Origin: a virus
DNA: 64,000 nucleotides
Reading direction: 5' to 3' (one strand)
IMG/VR virus record: IMGVR_UViG_3300044644_001125
Coordinates: 19,623 to 83,622 of that record
Below are positions 26,942 to 35,988 of this stretch, one piece after another. The notes beneath the pieces were generated by a model. That model was not told where the DNA came from and searched no databases. It saw only the letters and a list, made by a program, of their open reading frames with translations. The position numbers and the translations under genes were made by a program. Each line of letters opens with the position of its first letter. Position 1 is the first letter of the stretch.

Positions 26942-28438
26942 ATGAAAGCATTTGACGTAAGTAAATTTCGTAAAACATTAACCAAGTCTATCGAAGGTCT
27001 TGGTGTTGGTTTCAATGACCCAACTGATTGGATTAGTTGTGGTAACTATGCACTTAACTATTTGATTAGTGGTGATTTCAATAAAGGTATTCCATTAGGT
27101 AAGGTTACAGTCTTTGCCGGGGAATCTGGTTGCTTACCAGCATTGGCTAAGGTCGATGTCAAGTACACAATTGATGATGTTGAGGTTGCTGAAACGGTGA
27201 CAGTTTCTAAACTTCGTGAATTGGTTCATGATTCAGCTGTTGAAAAATTAAAAATTTCAACACCAGATGATTATCAACTCGTTGGCCAGTGGTTCGACAA
27301 AGGGTCATTAGCTGTTGTTCGTATTTCAACTGCTACTAGAAGTGCAGAATCAGCAACAAGCCACTTGTATCAGTTGGAAGATGGTGAATGGGTTGCTGCT
27401 GGAGCATTGACCATCGGTGATTCGGTGATGACAGTTGATGGTGCTGAAGAAATCGTTAGTAAAGAATTCTTGGCAGATGCTGAGTGTTACGATTTCGAGG
27501 TGTTACATCCAAACCACCGTTATTGGAGTGATGGTTTCTCAAGTCACAACAGTGGAAAGTCATATATTTGTTCAGGTAACATTGTTAAAAATGCACAGGA
27601 ACAAGGTATCTTTGTTGTATTGATTGATACAGAAAACGCGTTGGATGAGGCATGGCTTCATGCGTTGGGTGTTGATACGGCTGAAGATAAACTTATGCGT
27701 TTAAGTATGTCGATGATTGATGACGTAGCTAAGACTATTTCTGAATTCATGAAAGAAATTAAAGGAATGGATGAAGCAGATAGACCTAAAGTCCTGTTTG
27801 TAATTGACTCACTTGGTATGCTACTAACGCCAGTTGACGTGAACCAATTCGATAGTGGTGATCTCAAAGGTGATATGGGTCGTAAACCAAAAGCATTAAT
27901 GGCATTAGTTCGTAATAGTGTTAATTTGTTTGGTAATTATAACGTCGGTATGGTGTGTACTAACCACACATATGACTCTCAAGACCCCTACAATCCTGAT
28001 CCGCGTATAAGTGGGGGTTCGGGTTTTGTGTTTGCTTCAAGTATTGTTGTGGCAATGAAGAAGCTGAAACTAAAAGAGGATGAAGACGGTGCAAAAACCA
28101 AAACTGTCCAGGGTATTCGTTCTGGTTGTAAGATCATGAAAACTCGTTACGCTCAACCATTCACTGACATCGAAGTTCAAATTCCATACAATGAAGGTAT
28201 GAGTTTATATAGCGGCATGTTTAGCTTACTGGAAGGTAAGAATCTTATAACTAAGGATGGAAATAGATACTGCTACGTTGATACTGCTGGAGTTACACAT
28301 AAGTATTTCCGTAAAGAGTGGAATCGCAATGAGAATGGCATTTTGGATTTAGTTATCTCGGAATTTGCCAAAAAAGTTGAAGCAGTAGAAGTTGCTGCAG
28401 AATTGGCAGATGATTTTATTGAAGAGGATCTCGATTAG
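26942..28438 (+). CDS. uvsX: UvsX recombinase with mini-intein in the P-loop
   Basis: 498 aa precursor from the ATG with GAGGAGAGG upstream; the longer frame would cross the terminator. UvsX is the RecA-like strand-exchange protein of T4. Extein residues 1-63 end FAGESG; the intein fills 64-203; the extein resumes SGKSYICSG, rebuilding the Walker A motif GESGSGKS. VLFVIDSLGML is Walker B, and a NPDPRISGGSG loop follows. Mature length is about 358 aa (T4 UvsX 391). Confidence 0.93.
   Translation: MKAFDVSKFRKTLTKSIEGLGVGFNDPTDWISCGNYALNYLISGDFNKGIPLGKVTVFAGESGCLPALAKVDVKYTIDDVEVAETVTVSKLRELVHDSAVEKLKISTPDDYQLVGQWFDKGSLAVVRISTATRSAESATSHLYQLEDGEWVAAGALTIGDSVMTVDGAEEIVSKEFLADAECYDFEVLHPNHRYWSDGFSSHNSGKSYICSGNIVKNAQEQGIFVVLIDTENALDEAWLHALGVDTAEDKLMRLSMSMIDDVAKTISEFMKEIKGMDEADRPKVLFVIDSLGMLLTPVDVNQFDSGDLKGDMGRKPKALMALVRNSVNLFGNYNVGMVCTNHTYDSQDPYNPDPRISGGSGFVFASSIVVAMKKLKLKEDEDGAKTKTVQGIRSGCKIMKTRYAQPFTDIEVQIPYNEGMSLYSGMFSLLEGKNLITKDGNRYCYVDTAGVTHKYFRKEWNRNENGILDLVISEFAKKVEAVEVAAELADDFIEEDLD
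27131..27550 (+). other. Mini-intein in UvsX
   Basis: 140 residues, beginning CLPALAKVDVKY and ending FSSHN before Ser. Block F is CYDFEV with Asp at F:4, so it is a standard Cys1 (class 1) intein. No endonuclease domain is present. Confidence 0.92.
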
Positions 28439-28448
28439 TTCGTACCAA

Positions 28449-28478
28449 AAAACCCGTCTTTTTACGAGGCGGGTTTTT
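28449..28478 (+). terminator. Intrinsic terminator after UvsX
   Basis: AACCCG pairs with CGGGTT around a loop, followed by TTTTT. Confidence 0.8.
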
Positions 28479-28530
28479 CAAAATGATACATAAGGTCAGT
28501 TAACATTTTTAATTAAGGAGAAAACAACCC

Positions 28531-28746
28531 ATGAAAGAAGCATTAATCACTGACATTTGGACTGTATTAGTTGAGCACTTATCAGAAAGGCAACGCAAGA
28601 ATGCGGCAGTTGAGTATGTAAATGTATTACAAGACCACGGGATTAAAGAAACGACGTTAGAAAGTTTAGTGGGTGTAGACCCATACTTAGACTTTGCATT
28701 AGAAGCAGTTATGGATGACGAAGACGAAGATTACGACGACGAATAA
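28531..28746 (+). CDS. Small acidic conserved protein
   Basis: 71 aa with an AAGGAG ribosome site. It is helical and ends in the acidic tail MDDEDEDYDDE. Similar short acidic proteins occur beside recombination genes in T4-like phages, but no function can be assigned. It is followed after 9 bp by the UvsY candidate. Confidence 0.65.
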   Translation: MKEALITDIWTVLVEHLSERQRKNAAVEYVNVLQDHGIKETTLESLVGVDPYLDFALEAVMDDEDEDYDDE

Positions 28747-28755
28747 GAGGCGGAA

Positions 28756-29214
28756 ATGACCAACTGGTATGACAAGGTTTCACGGGATATAACGAATGTT
28801 CCACACGCAATTACCCATTATCGGTCAGAATTAGGTTCTGCCAAGGTAGACGTTAAGATTTCTGGTAGTATTGAACGTGCGGCAGCTGCAATGCCAGGGA
28901 TTGTTGAAACACGTTTTTGCCAGTTACAAGAGATTGAGGCTATATTGGAATACTTGAACATTTGTTTGAAGCAGATGAAAAGTCAACATTTCCAAAAGTA
29001 TCTTGAAACATATCAACGTTCTTTGAGTAGTAGAGATTGTGATAGATATGTAGATGGAGAACAAGACGTGGTTGATTTTGAGATTTTAATCAATGACGTT
29101 GCCTTACTCAGAAATCAGTATCTTGGTGTTATCAAAGGATTGGATATTAAGCAATGGCAGTTATCCAATATTGTTAAGTTAAGAACTGCTGGATTGGATG
29201 ATGCGTCTATCTAA
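28756..29214 (+). CDS. uvsY: Candidate recombination mediator, UvsY-like
   Basis: 152 aa. T4 UvsY loads UvsX onto gp32-coated ssDNA. The architecture fits: a helical N-terminal half (RFCQLQEIEAILEYLNICLKQ), a short YQRSLSSRDCDRYVDGE turn recalling the UvsY Y-S-G-R-x-D region, then a C-terminal helix pair ending KGLDIKQWQLSNI. It stands two genes after UvsX. Sequence similarity is weak by eye, so this is inference. The stop codon is in a CTAAAAGATAAT copy. Confidence 0.5.
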   Translation: MTNWYDKVSRDITNVPHAITHYRSELGSAKVDVKISGSIERAAAAMPGIVETRFCQLQEIEAILEYLNICLKQMKSQHFQKYLETYQRSLSSRDCDRYVDGEQDVVDFEILINDVALLRNQYLGVIKGLDIKQWQLSNIVKLRTAGLDDASI

Positions 29215-29252
29215 AAGATAATTGATACACTTTGTATCCACCATTGACACGG

Positions 29253-29278
29253 AAGCCCACTCTCGAGTGGGCTTTTTG
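29253..29278 (+). terminator. Intrinsic terminator
   Basis: AAGCCCACTC / GAGTGGGCTT stem followed by TTTTT. Confidence 0.9.
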
Positions 29279-29295
29279 TTACCTACAAATTTCAA

Positions 29296-29301
29296 TAAAT
29301 A
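29296..29301 (+). promoter_or_regulatory. Late promoter box before the glycan island
   Basis: CAATAAATATAGG, 25 nt before the kinase-like gene that starts the island. Confidence 0.6.
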
Positions 29302-29326
29302 TAGGAAAAACTACGAGGTTACATCC

Positions 29327-30010
29327 ATGAGAATAACAGATATCATCGGCGAATCAGCAATCGATGAAGCACCACTCCCACCAGATTGGGATAAATCGGT
29401 ATACACACCAAAAACATCATACAAGAAAAGAATTGAATATGCGGTAGCACGTGCCCAAAAGATGGGTAAAGGATCATCGAGAACTGCTTTTGATATTGAA
29501 TACGAAGGTAGACCAACTGTTCTTAAAGTTGCGCATAATGTAAAAGGAATGGCACAGAACAAAGAAGAAGCAGAAATACTAGATGATGGTTATGTGCAAG
29601 ATTTGGGAATTACTATCCCAATTATCGATTATGATGAAGAGCATGATGAACCGGTTTGGATTCATACAGAAAAAGCACAGAAAGCTACTGAAAAACAATT
29701 GTGCAACTTGATGAAATGTGGTACTTTACGTTTATTGGTTGCTATGGCATTTGCTAGTACTGGTAAGAAAGGTGGAACCTTAAGTCACGAAGAAGTTATT
29801 CGTGAGTTGAAATCAGACCGCTTTAAGTACACAGACGAAGATGTTGAGTTGTGTGAAGAATATGCACAGGCATTAACTGAACTTGCAGTTAATTTTGATG
29901 TAGGTTTATGGGATTTTGTAAGAACAGCCAACTGGGGTTTATTTAATGGTAAACCTGTTGTAATTGATGTTGGTTATACTGATGCAGTTCACGCGGCACA
30001 CTATCGATGA
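29327..30010 (+). CDS. Protein-kinase-like protein with capsid targeting peptide
   Basis: 227 aa from MRITDIIGESAIDEAP; the longer frame upstream runs through a terminator. The first ten residues match the capsid targeting pattern with a cut after IGE. A small kinase fold follows: GKGSSRTAF (Gly-rich loop), TVLKVAH (Lys), EEAEIL (alpha-C Glu), IIDYDEEHDEPVWIHTEKA (hinge), and LWDFVRTANWG...VVIDVGY as catalytic loop and metal-binding Asp. If packaged and injected it could modify host proteins early, like T4 Alt. Substrate unknown. Confidence 0.65.
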   Translation: MRITDIIGESAIDEAPLPPDWDKSVYTPKTSYKKRIEYAVARAQKMGKGSSRTAFDIEYEGRPTVLKVAHNVKGMAQNKEEAEILDDGYVQDLGITIPIIDYDEEHDEPVWIHTEKAQKATEKQLCNLMKCGTLRLLVAMAFASTGKKGGTLSHEEVIRELKSDRFKYTDEDVELCEEYAQALTELAVNFDVGLWDFVRTANWGLFNGKPVVIDVGYTDAVHAAHYR

Positions 30011-30744
30011 ATACAATAGTAATAGTAACTGGTGGCTTTGATCCGATTCATTCTGGTCACATAGAATACTTGAAGGCTGCGAAGTCATTAGGTGATATTC
30101 TTGTTGTTGGTGTGAATAGTGATGAATGGCTTGTTCGTAAGAAAGGTCAGGCTTTCATGCCACTTGACGAGCGGGTATCTATCATTCAGAATCTAAAGAT
30201 GGTTGATGATTGTATTGTATTTGATGATACGAATGGTGATGCAATTGATGCTATCAATCGAGTCAAAAATTTATACCCAGATAACCGGTATATCTTTGCT
30301 AACGGTGGTGATAGAACGGCTAGTAATATCCCAGAGATGTCAGTCAAAAATGTAGAATTTGCATTTGGTGTTGGTGGTACTAATAAAAAGAATTCAAGTT
30401 CATGGATATTAACTGAGTGGAAATCACCCAAGACCGAAAGACCATGGGGATATTATCGAGTATTGCATGATGTTCCTGGAATAAAAGTTAAAGAATTAAC
30501 AGTAAATCCCCAGTCATCATTATCAATGCAACGACATGAATCTCGGTCTGAGTATTGGATGGTAGCTGAAGGTACGGCAACTGTTACTAGTTCTGATTCG
30601 ATTTCTACATTGGTTACACATGATGAATATCACGTACCTGAGCATACTTGGCATCAATTGAGTAATATCACAGATAGACCACTAAGAATAATTGAAATAC
30701 AATACGGTGAAAGTTGTGTTGAAGAGGATATTGAAAGAAAATGA
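30007..30744 (+). CDS. Cytidylyltransferase-like / sugar-isomerase cupin fusion
   Basis: 245 aa. Residues 1-135 form a nucleotidyltransferase of the glycerol-3-phosphate cytidylyltransferase / RfaE-C type: TGGFDPIHSGHIEYL (the HxGH motif), GVNSDEWLVRKKG, LDERVSII. Residues 140-240 form a ManC/type II phosphomannose isomerase cupin: RPWGYYRVL, SLSMQRHESRSEYWMV and VPEHTWHQLSN with metal-binding His/Glu. The fusion suggests one protein making or activating a nucleotide sugar. It overlaps both neighbours by 4 bp. Confidence 0.85.
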   Translation: MNTIVIVTGGFDPIHSGHIEYLKAAKSLGDILVVGVNSDEWLVRKKGQAFMPLDERVSIIQNLKMVDDCIVFDDTNGDAIDAINRVKNLYPDNRYIFANGGDRTASNIPEMSVKNVEFAFGVGGTNKKNSSSWILTEWKSPKTERPWGYYRVLHDVPGIKVKELTVNPQSSLSMQRHESRSEYWMVAEGTATVTSSDSISTLVTHDEYHVPEHTWHQLSNITDRPLRIIEIQYGESCVEEDIERK

Positions 30745-31424
30745 TTACAGTATTCATTGGGTATGATCCACGAGAAGCAATAGCTTATCATGTATGTGCT
30801 AATAGTATTATTAGGCATAGTTCAAAGCCAGTTGCATTAGTTCCATTGGCTTTAGATAATCTAAAAGATTATGCAGAAACGCACGACGATGGTAGTAATC
30901 AATTCATTTATAGTCGATTCTTAGTTCCTAGTTTAATGGATTATGAAGGATGGGCAATCTTTATCGATGGTGATATGTTACTACGTGAAGATATTGCTAA
31001 ACTCTGGGAGTTGCGAGATCCGACAAAAGCAGTTCAATGCGTTCATCATAATTATGAAACTAAGATGACTACCAAGTACTTGGGTTCAGTTAATCAAAAT
31101 TATCCACGTAAGAATTGGTCTAGTGTGGTAATGTGGAATTGTGCACATCCAGCCAATGCTGTATTAACCTCTGGTTTAATACAAGCCTCCTCTGGTGCAT
31201 TTTTACATCGTTTTACTTGGTTAACTGATGATTTGATTGGTGAATTGCCAGTTGAATGGAATTGGTTACCTGATGAATTTGGTGCTAATCCTGATGCTAA
31301 ACTTCTACACTATACACTTGGAACGCCTTGTTTCCATGATTTTGCACTAACTCCAATGGCAGACGAATGGCACAGAGAAAGAATGTTAACAAACTACTCG
31401 ACTCAAGTAAATGCAATTTCTTAG
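30741..31424 (+). CDS. Glycosyltransferase, GT-A type
   Basis: 227 aa. The N-terminus VFIGYDPREAIAYHVCANSI and the metal-binding motif FIDGDMLLRED (DxD) near residue 74 point to a GT8-like transferase. A HYTLGTPCFHD segment near the end carries a further His. The donor sugar is unknown. It is the third gene of the coupled island operon. Confidence 0.8.
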   Translation: MITVFIGYDPREAIAYHVCANSIIRHSSKPVALVPLALDNLKDYAETHDDGSNQFIYSRFLVPSLMDYEGWAIFIDGDMLLREDIAKLWELRDPTKAVQCVHHNYETKMTTKYLGSVNQNYPRKNWSSVVMWNCAHPANAVLTSGLIQASSGAFLHRFTWLTDDLIGELPVEWNWLPDEFGANPDAKLLHYTLGTPCFHDFALTPMADEWHRERMLTNYSTQVNAIS

Positions 31425-32193
31425 TAAGAATCTTCAAGATGAGTACGTGGGTATGCTTGCGACTAGCCATAATCATGATGTGGTTGGATATCATGTTTTT
31501 GATTACGATGCTAGTACAGACCCTCTTGTCATCCGAGGTATTCTCAAACATAAACTTATCAAGCGTTGTTGGGCGGATAATCGCGATTTCTACTACATAG
31601 ATAGTGGGTATTTTGGAAATAGCAAGTATAATAAGAATCCATTGGGTAATAAGTTATATCATCGAATTGTAAAGAATGATTTGCAACATGGTGCTGTAGT
31701 TGAAAGACCTGCGGATCGATGGTTGAAACTAGGATTGACACTTTCTAATTGGCGAAATACTGGTAGAAATATACTAGTTGCTGCACCGGATGAAAAGCCT
31801 TGTAAGTTTTATGGCGTCGATAAAGATACTTGGATTGCTGAAACAGTTGCTACTATTAAACAACATACGGATAGACCAGTGGTTGTTCGGGATAGAGCAA
31901 AGTTACGCAGTGAGAGAATAACAAATACTTTACAAGAAGCGTTATCAGATACGTTTGCATTAGTTACGTTTAATAGCGTAGCAGCCACTGAAGCAATTAT
32001 GTATGGAATACCGGCATTTACCTTAGTGAACAATGCGGCTAGTCCAGTTTCATTACAAGATTTAAGCAAAATAGAAACACCTTATTATCCAACTATGGAT
32101 GAACGTTACGCATGGGCTTGTCACTTAGCCTATGGTCAATTTCACGTCACTGAACTAAAAGATGGTTCAGCCCTACGAATTTTAGAAATATGA
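31411..32193 (+). CDS. KpsC-like glycan synthesis protein, paralogue 1
   Basis: 260 aa. The pattern TDRPVVVRDRAKL, then FALVTFNSVAATEAIMYGIPAFTL, is shared with three other proteins in this window (32190, 33173, 39307) and resembles the capsule polysaccharide synthesis (KpsC/KpsS) fold. The motif is usually RPHP; here it is RDRA, so it may have altered activity. It overlaps both neighbours. Confidence 0.55.
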   Translation: MQFLSKNLQDEYVGMLATSHNHDVVGYHVFDYDASTDPLVIRGILKHKLIKRCWADNRDFYYIDSGYFGNSKYNKNPLGNKLYHRIVKNDLQHGAVVERPADRWLKLGLTLSNWRNTGRNILVAAPDEKPCKFYGVDKDTWIAETVATIKQHTDRPVVVRDRAKLRSERITNTLQEALSDTFALVTFNSVAATEAIMYGIPAFTLVNNAASPVSLQDLSKIETPYYPTMDERYAWACHLAYGQFHVTELKDGSALRILEI

Positions 32194-33176
32194 AGATATT
32201 AGTTAGTATTGCATCTGGTGCAAATAATACTGAACGTAATGTATTGCGTTCATTCTATGAAGGTATTGAACGGTATTACTTTCAGTTATTTGCGGTTAAT
32301 AATCAACGCATGTTGAAAAAACAGCATGGTATTGATTTGCGGATGAGTTACGATACTGAAATAGAATCGTGTGATATTGCTGTGCAGTTTGGTACGGTTA
32401 AACCTAGATCAGCCGAACATCATGTAACACGGCAAAGTATTCAAAAGAAGGCTGAACAAGTAATCTATATTGAAACTCCACTATTGGGTAGAACTATTGT
32501 AGAAGGTAGTAAACATCAATATTATCGAGTTGGTATCAATGGATTTATGAATAATGATGGTATATTCTACGGTGATTCAATTGATAAAACTCGTTTACCA
32601 GAAATGCGCAACCATCTTACTATCCCAGAATTTGCTGGTTGGAAAGATCATTCGGTGGGTAATATATTGGTGTTGCTGCAATTACCAGGCGATGCAAGTT
32701 TACGTGGCCAAAAGATGAGTGAGTGGCTATTAGAAACTCTATCATCTATAAGAGAAATAACCAATAGACCAATCGTAGTTCGATTTCACCCAGCAATGAG
32801 TGTTAAAGGTCGTGCTGAATTTTATAGTGAAATTGGCGATGTGTTATTCAAGAATTATCAAAATATAACTTGGTCTAATGGATTAGATCGAAGTTTACAG
32901 GAGGAGTTATCGGATGCTGGAGTTTGCGTTACATATACCAGTGGATCAGCAATTGATGCAGTGCTGGCAGGAGTACCCGTTATTGCAATGGATGAAGGAA
33001 ACATGGGATATCCAATTTCAAGTCATCGTATTAGTGAATTGTTAAATCCAAAGAAAGTGGGTAAACTTGAAATAAACCGATGGGTTGCTCAGTTAGCAAA
33101 TAGTCAATGGTCTGAATCTGAGATGATTGAATCTAAAGTTTGGCAGCATTTGTTGCCACTGATTGGTGATTTGTGA
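32190..33176 (+). CDS. KpsC-like glycan synthesis protein, paralogue 2
   Basis: 328 aa. The second half shows the family core: VLLQLPGDASLRG, TNRPIVVRFHPAMS and CVTYTSGSAIDAVLAGVPVIA, followed by a NRWVAQLANSQW helix. It is longer than its paralogues because of an N-terminal domain of about 140 residues. A transferase acting on a surface glycan is inferred. Confidence 0.6.
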   Translation: MKILVSIASGANNTERNVLRSFYEGIERYYFQLFAVNNQRMLKKQHGIDLRMSYDTEIESCDIAVQFGTVKPRSAEHHVTRQSIQKKAEQVIYIETPLLGRTIVEGSKHQYYRVGINGFMNNDGIFYGDSIDKTRLPEMRNHLTIPEFAGWKDHSVGNILVLLQLPGDASLRGQKMSEWLLETLSSIREITNRPIVVRFHPAMSVKGRAEFYSEIGDVLFKNYQNITWSNGLDRSLQEELSDAGVCVTYTSGSAIDAVLAGVPVIAMDEGNMGYPISSHRISELLNPKKVGKLEINRWVAQLANSQWSESEMIESKVWQHLLPLIGDL

Positions 33177-34090
33177 AAGTAGCAATCTATCATAGGTCAG
33201 TTCCTAATGCCAAGAACCAAGAGAAAGTTGATTTATTAAATCACTTTGCTACTGGAGTTGCGCGTAATGGTGATGCGGTTATTAATGTAAATGATTTGAT
33301 GTATCAATCCACTGATGTTGGTGTTATACAAGGTTGGGTTAGTAATGATATTAAAAGACCTCATTTGAGATTGCGAAATACCGTAGTTGAAGAACAAATC
33401 AAATCTGGTAAGTATGCGGTTGCAGTTGATAGCAACTTGTTTCTTTATAACGATACTACAAATGCGTTACATTATTTAAGATATAGTTTTAACGGTATAT
33501 TTCCAAACACAGGAATCTACTGCGATTCTGTGATAGATCCTACTAGATGGCAGAAGATAAGTAAGAACTTAAACTTAAGTCTAAAAGATAATAGAACTAC
33601 CGGTAATCATATCTTAATTTGCATGCAACGGAATGGTGGTTGGAGCATGGGTGGTGCGGATGTTCAAGATTGGGCTATTTCTACAATAAATGAATTAAGA
33701 AAGTACACCGATAGACCAATTGTTATTAGACCACATCCAGGTGATAAAGCAACGAAGGAGTTGCTTAATTCTACAAATGCAACGAATAAGTTGCGTGGTT
33801 TGACTATCAGTGGCAATCCAAATCTAAAAGATGATTTAATCAATTGTTGGGCAGTGGTGAATTGCAATTCTAGTCCAGTAGTTGGTGCTGCTATTGAGGG
33901 ATTCCCTATCTTCGTTACTGACCCTGATAAAAGTCAATGTAGAGAAGTAGCAAACTTGAGTTTATCTGATATAGAAAACCCATTACTACCAGATAGGCAG
34001 CAATGGGTTGAAAGACTATCCATGTTTCACTGGAACTTTGATGAGTTAAAGTCTGGTGAATGTTGGGCTCATATGCGTAGTTTTATTTGA
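33173..34090 (+). CDS. KpsC-like glycan synthesis protein, paralogue 3
   Basis: 305 aa. The core motifs are HILICMQRNGGWSMGG, TDRPIVIRPHPGDKA and CWAVVNCNSSPVVGAAIEGF, with a terminal FHWNFDELKSGECW like that of the other copies. Its 3-prime end overlaps the converging GT2 gene by 8 bp, marking the switch of strand inside the island. Confidence 0.65.
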   Translation: MKVAIYHRSVPNAKNQEKVDLLNHFATGVARNGDAVINVNDLMYQSTDVGVIQGWVSNDIKRPHLRLRNTVVEEQIKSGKYAVAVDSNLFLYNDTTNALHYLRYSFNGIFPNTGIYCDSVIDPTRWQKISKNLNLSLKDNRTTGNHILICMQRNGGWSMGGADVQDWAISTINELRKYTDRPIVIRPHPGDKATKELLNSTNATNKLRGLTISGNPNLKDDLINCWAVVNCNSSPVVGAAIEGFPIFVTDPDKSQCREVANLSLSDIENPLLPDRQQWVERLSMFHWNFDELKSGECWAHMRSFI

Positions 34091-34742
34091 AATTTTCGAT
34101 AAACTTCTGTAGTAATGCGACATCTGCATCCCGATAGTGTACGGTTTTATCCCAGATCCAATCATCTCTTTCACGCATCCATGAATGATGATAGGTCCTA
34201 TTAACCGCGTCTTTTATATTTTCAATTGGCATTTCGAAATCTGCGATCAAGTGAAATCTACCAAGTGACATTGCAACTTCACGGATCCAGGTGTCAACGT
34301 ACCAGTGATAAAACACGGGTGGTAAGAAATAACCAACCGTGTTAATCCAGTTTTTATGTAAGCAAAAATGTGGGTTCTTTTTCTTACCAACTGATGGAGC
34401 TCTTGGATATATACATGCGATTTTATCTGGGTATTGGTTAAATGCATTGATTACTTTTAAACCCCAATTGGCACAATCAAATTGAGCATCATCACCAACT
34501 AAGAATAATATATCATGTGTAGCTTTTTCAGCCATCAAGTTCCAACTATAGCAGGTGCTTTGATTTGGACCAATTATATATTGCGTTACATTCAAGAATG
34601 AAAGATAATCTTGTAGTAATGGGTCGTCTGCGTTCAAATAAAACTTGATATCTACTTCACAACCAGCAGATTTAAACGCGGAATCCATCATACGTTTTGC
34701 TAATTCTGGTCTACTTCTACTAGGTGTTAAGATGCTAATCAT
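34083..34742 (-). CDS. Glycosyltransferase, GT2-like
   Basis: 219 aa; the ATG at 34742 overlaps the upstream stop as ATGA. The start ISILTPSRSRPELAKRM and the FLVGDDAQF motif (DxD-like) are typical GT-A features, and a later HSWMRERDDWIWDK segment may give the base. It is the last gene of the reverse-strand half of the island. Confidence 0.75.
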   Translation of the reverse strand: MISILTPSRSRPELAKRMMDSAFKSAGCEVDIKFYLNADDPLLQDYLSFLNVTQYIIGPNQSTCYSWNLMAEKATHDILFLVGDDAQFDCANWGLKVINAFNQYPDKIACIYPRAPSVGKKKNPHFCLHKNWINTVGYFLPPVFYHWYVDTWIREVAMSLGRFHLIADFEMPIENIKDAVNRTYHHSWMRERDDWIWDKTVHYRDADVALLQKFIENFK

Positions 34743-35302
34743 ACAGACCAATTAATTGAATTAATTTCGGCTATTAATTCAGAATTTGCTGATAACACGC
34801 CAAGACCAGCAGAATGGGCGAATCGCATTTTTGGTAAATCTATATTATCGAACACATTCCTTACCTCCTTAAATGCAGACGTGTCATGCATTATAATAAC
34901 TGCATTTGGTGTTAAAAATTTACGCCAGGTTTGATAATCATTCATTGCTGCTTCGTATGTGTGTAAACCGTCGATATGCAAAATATCTATGGGTTTATCC
35001 CAGCCACCGGCAACATCGTTAAAAAAACCTTTAATGATTTCGATATTCCCGTATCCATTTGAGTTGATAATCGACATCACGGTATCATACGCATCCGGGT
35101 GGTGCCCTGCATGAATATCACCTTCGAATGAGTCAATACCATAAACAGTTCCGATATTTGGATTTGCTAGGCAAAACAAACTGTACCCGTAATCGACTCC
35201 TAGATCAACGGATGTAGTTGGTTTTACTTTATTAACCAGCCATTCAGCGAACACGCGATGACCTTTCCACGCACTTGCTAGTTGTTCTATATCGTATTTC
35301 AT
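34739..35302 (-). CDS. SAM-dependent methyltransferase
   Basis: 187 aa. The class I fold shows VDLGVDYGYSLF (motif I, SAM loop), VYGIDSFEGD (acidic end of strand 2), ILHIDGLHTYEAAMNDYQTW and AVIIMHDTSAF. It resembles the Methyltransf_24 group, often found in sugar-modifying clusters. Overlaps of 4 bp on both sides. Confidence 0.8.
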   Translation of the reverse strand: MKYDIEQLASAWKGHRVFAEWLVNKVKPTTSVDLGVDYGYSLFCLANPNIGTVYGIDSFEGDIHAGHHPDAYDTVMSIINSNGYGNIEIIKGFFNDVAGGWDKPIDILHIDGLHTYEAAMNDYQTWRKFLTPNAVIIMHDTSAFKEVRNVFDNIDLPKMRFAHSAGLGVLSANSELIAEINSINWSV

Positions 35303-35988
35303 TGGTTTCCTTTGTATAATGATTTGGGGTAAGCTGATCTATAATGATCAACATTACTGTTGTGTAAGGTAACTGCATTTGGTTTTCCAATACCAATCCA
35401 AAATTCGGCATCGTGCCGGTATGGGTAATTTTCAAAATTAAATTGCGATGCATTACTATCTGCCACTGGTAAAATGAAACTTGGTAACTTCTGAATATAT
35501 TCAGAAGTAGCCCACCAGAAATTACCAGCATAATGAGGGTATTTAGAGTTTTCCATCCAGTTTACACCGACTGTGTCAAAACCAGCATTCAAGTAAGTTA
35601 CACACTGTTTCCAACAGTCAACTGTGTAGAATAGCATTAGCTCACGCCAGTCCGTTATATTCGCTGTTTTCTTTGACTTCAATTTCGATGCACCTTTGTG
35701 ATGTAAATACAAAACATACGAATCCGATGTGTCGCATATCAATTTTAACTCATTTAGTGTTGGTATTTCGTATTCATATGTATTAGTTTCTGGGTATAGA
35801 ACGAGCGCATTGGGATATTCCTGCATTTTAGTTTCCACCCAGCTGAAATTTGCTTTATCATACTGGCAATATATGAACACTCTTGCGTGGTTGATTAGGT
35901 CAGATTCTATCACATGATTTAAAATGTCAATAGCAATGTGTTCAGAACCAGGTATATCTACTAAGTGAATGAATACATTAAGTTCCAT
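35299..35988 (-). CDS. Glycosyltransferase-like protein
   Basis: 229 aa. The motif YVLYLHHKGASKL followed by WRELMLFYTVDCWKQC, and a later FWWATSEYIQKLP, match a family found next to sugar-transfer genes in phages and giant viruses. The YRHDAEFWIG segment gives acidic residues. Exact activity unknown. Confidence 0.65.
   Translation of the reverse strand: MELNVFIHLVDIPGSEHIAIDILNHVIESDLINHARVFIYCQYDKANFSWVETKMQEYPNALVLYPETNTYEYEIPTLNELKLICDTSDSYVLYLHHKGASKLKSKKTANITDWRELMLFYTVDCWKQCVTYLNAGFDTVGVNWMENSKYPHYAGNFWWATSEYIQKLPSFILPVADSNASQFNFENYPYRHDAEFWIGIGKPNAVTLHNSNVDHYRSAYPKSLYKGNQ

Noticed and set aside
29222-29326. Longer N-terminus for the kinase-like gene
   Set aside because: It crosses a terminator and the late promoter; the ATG at 29327 gives a clean capsid targeting peptide.
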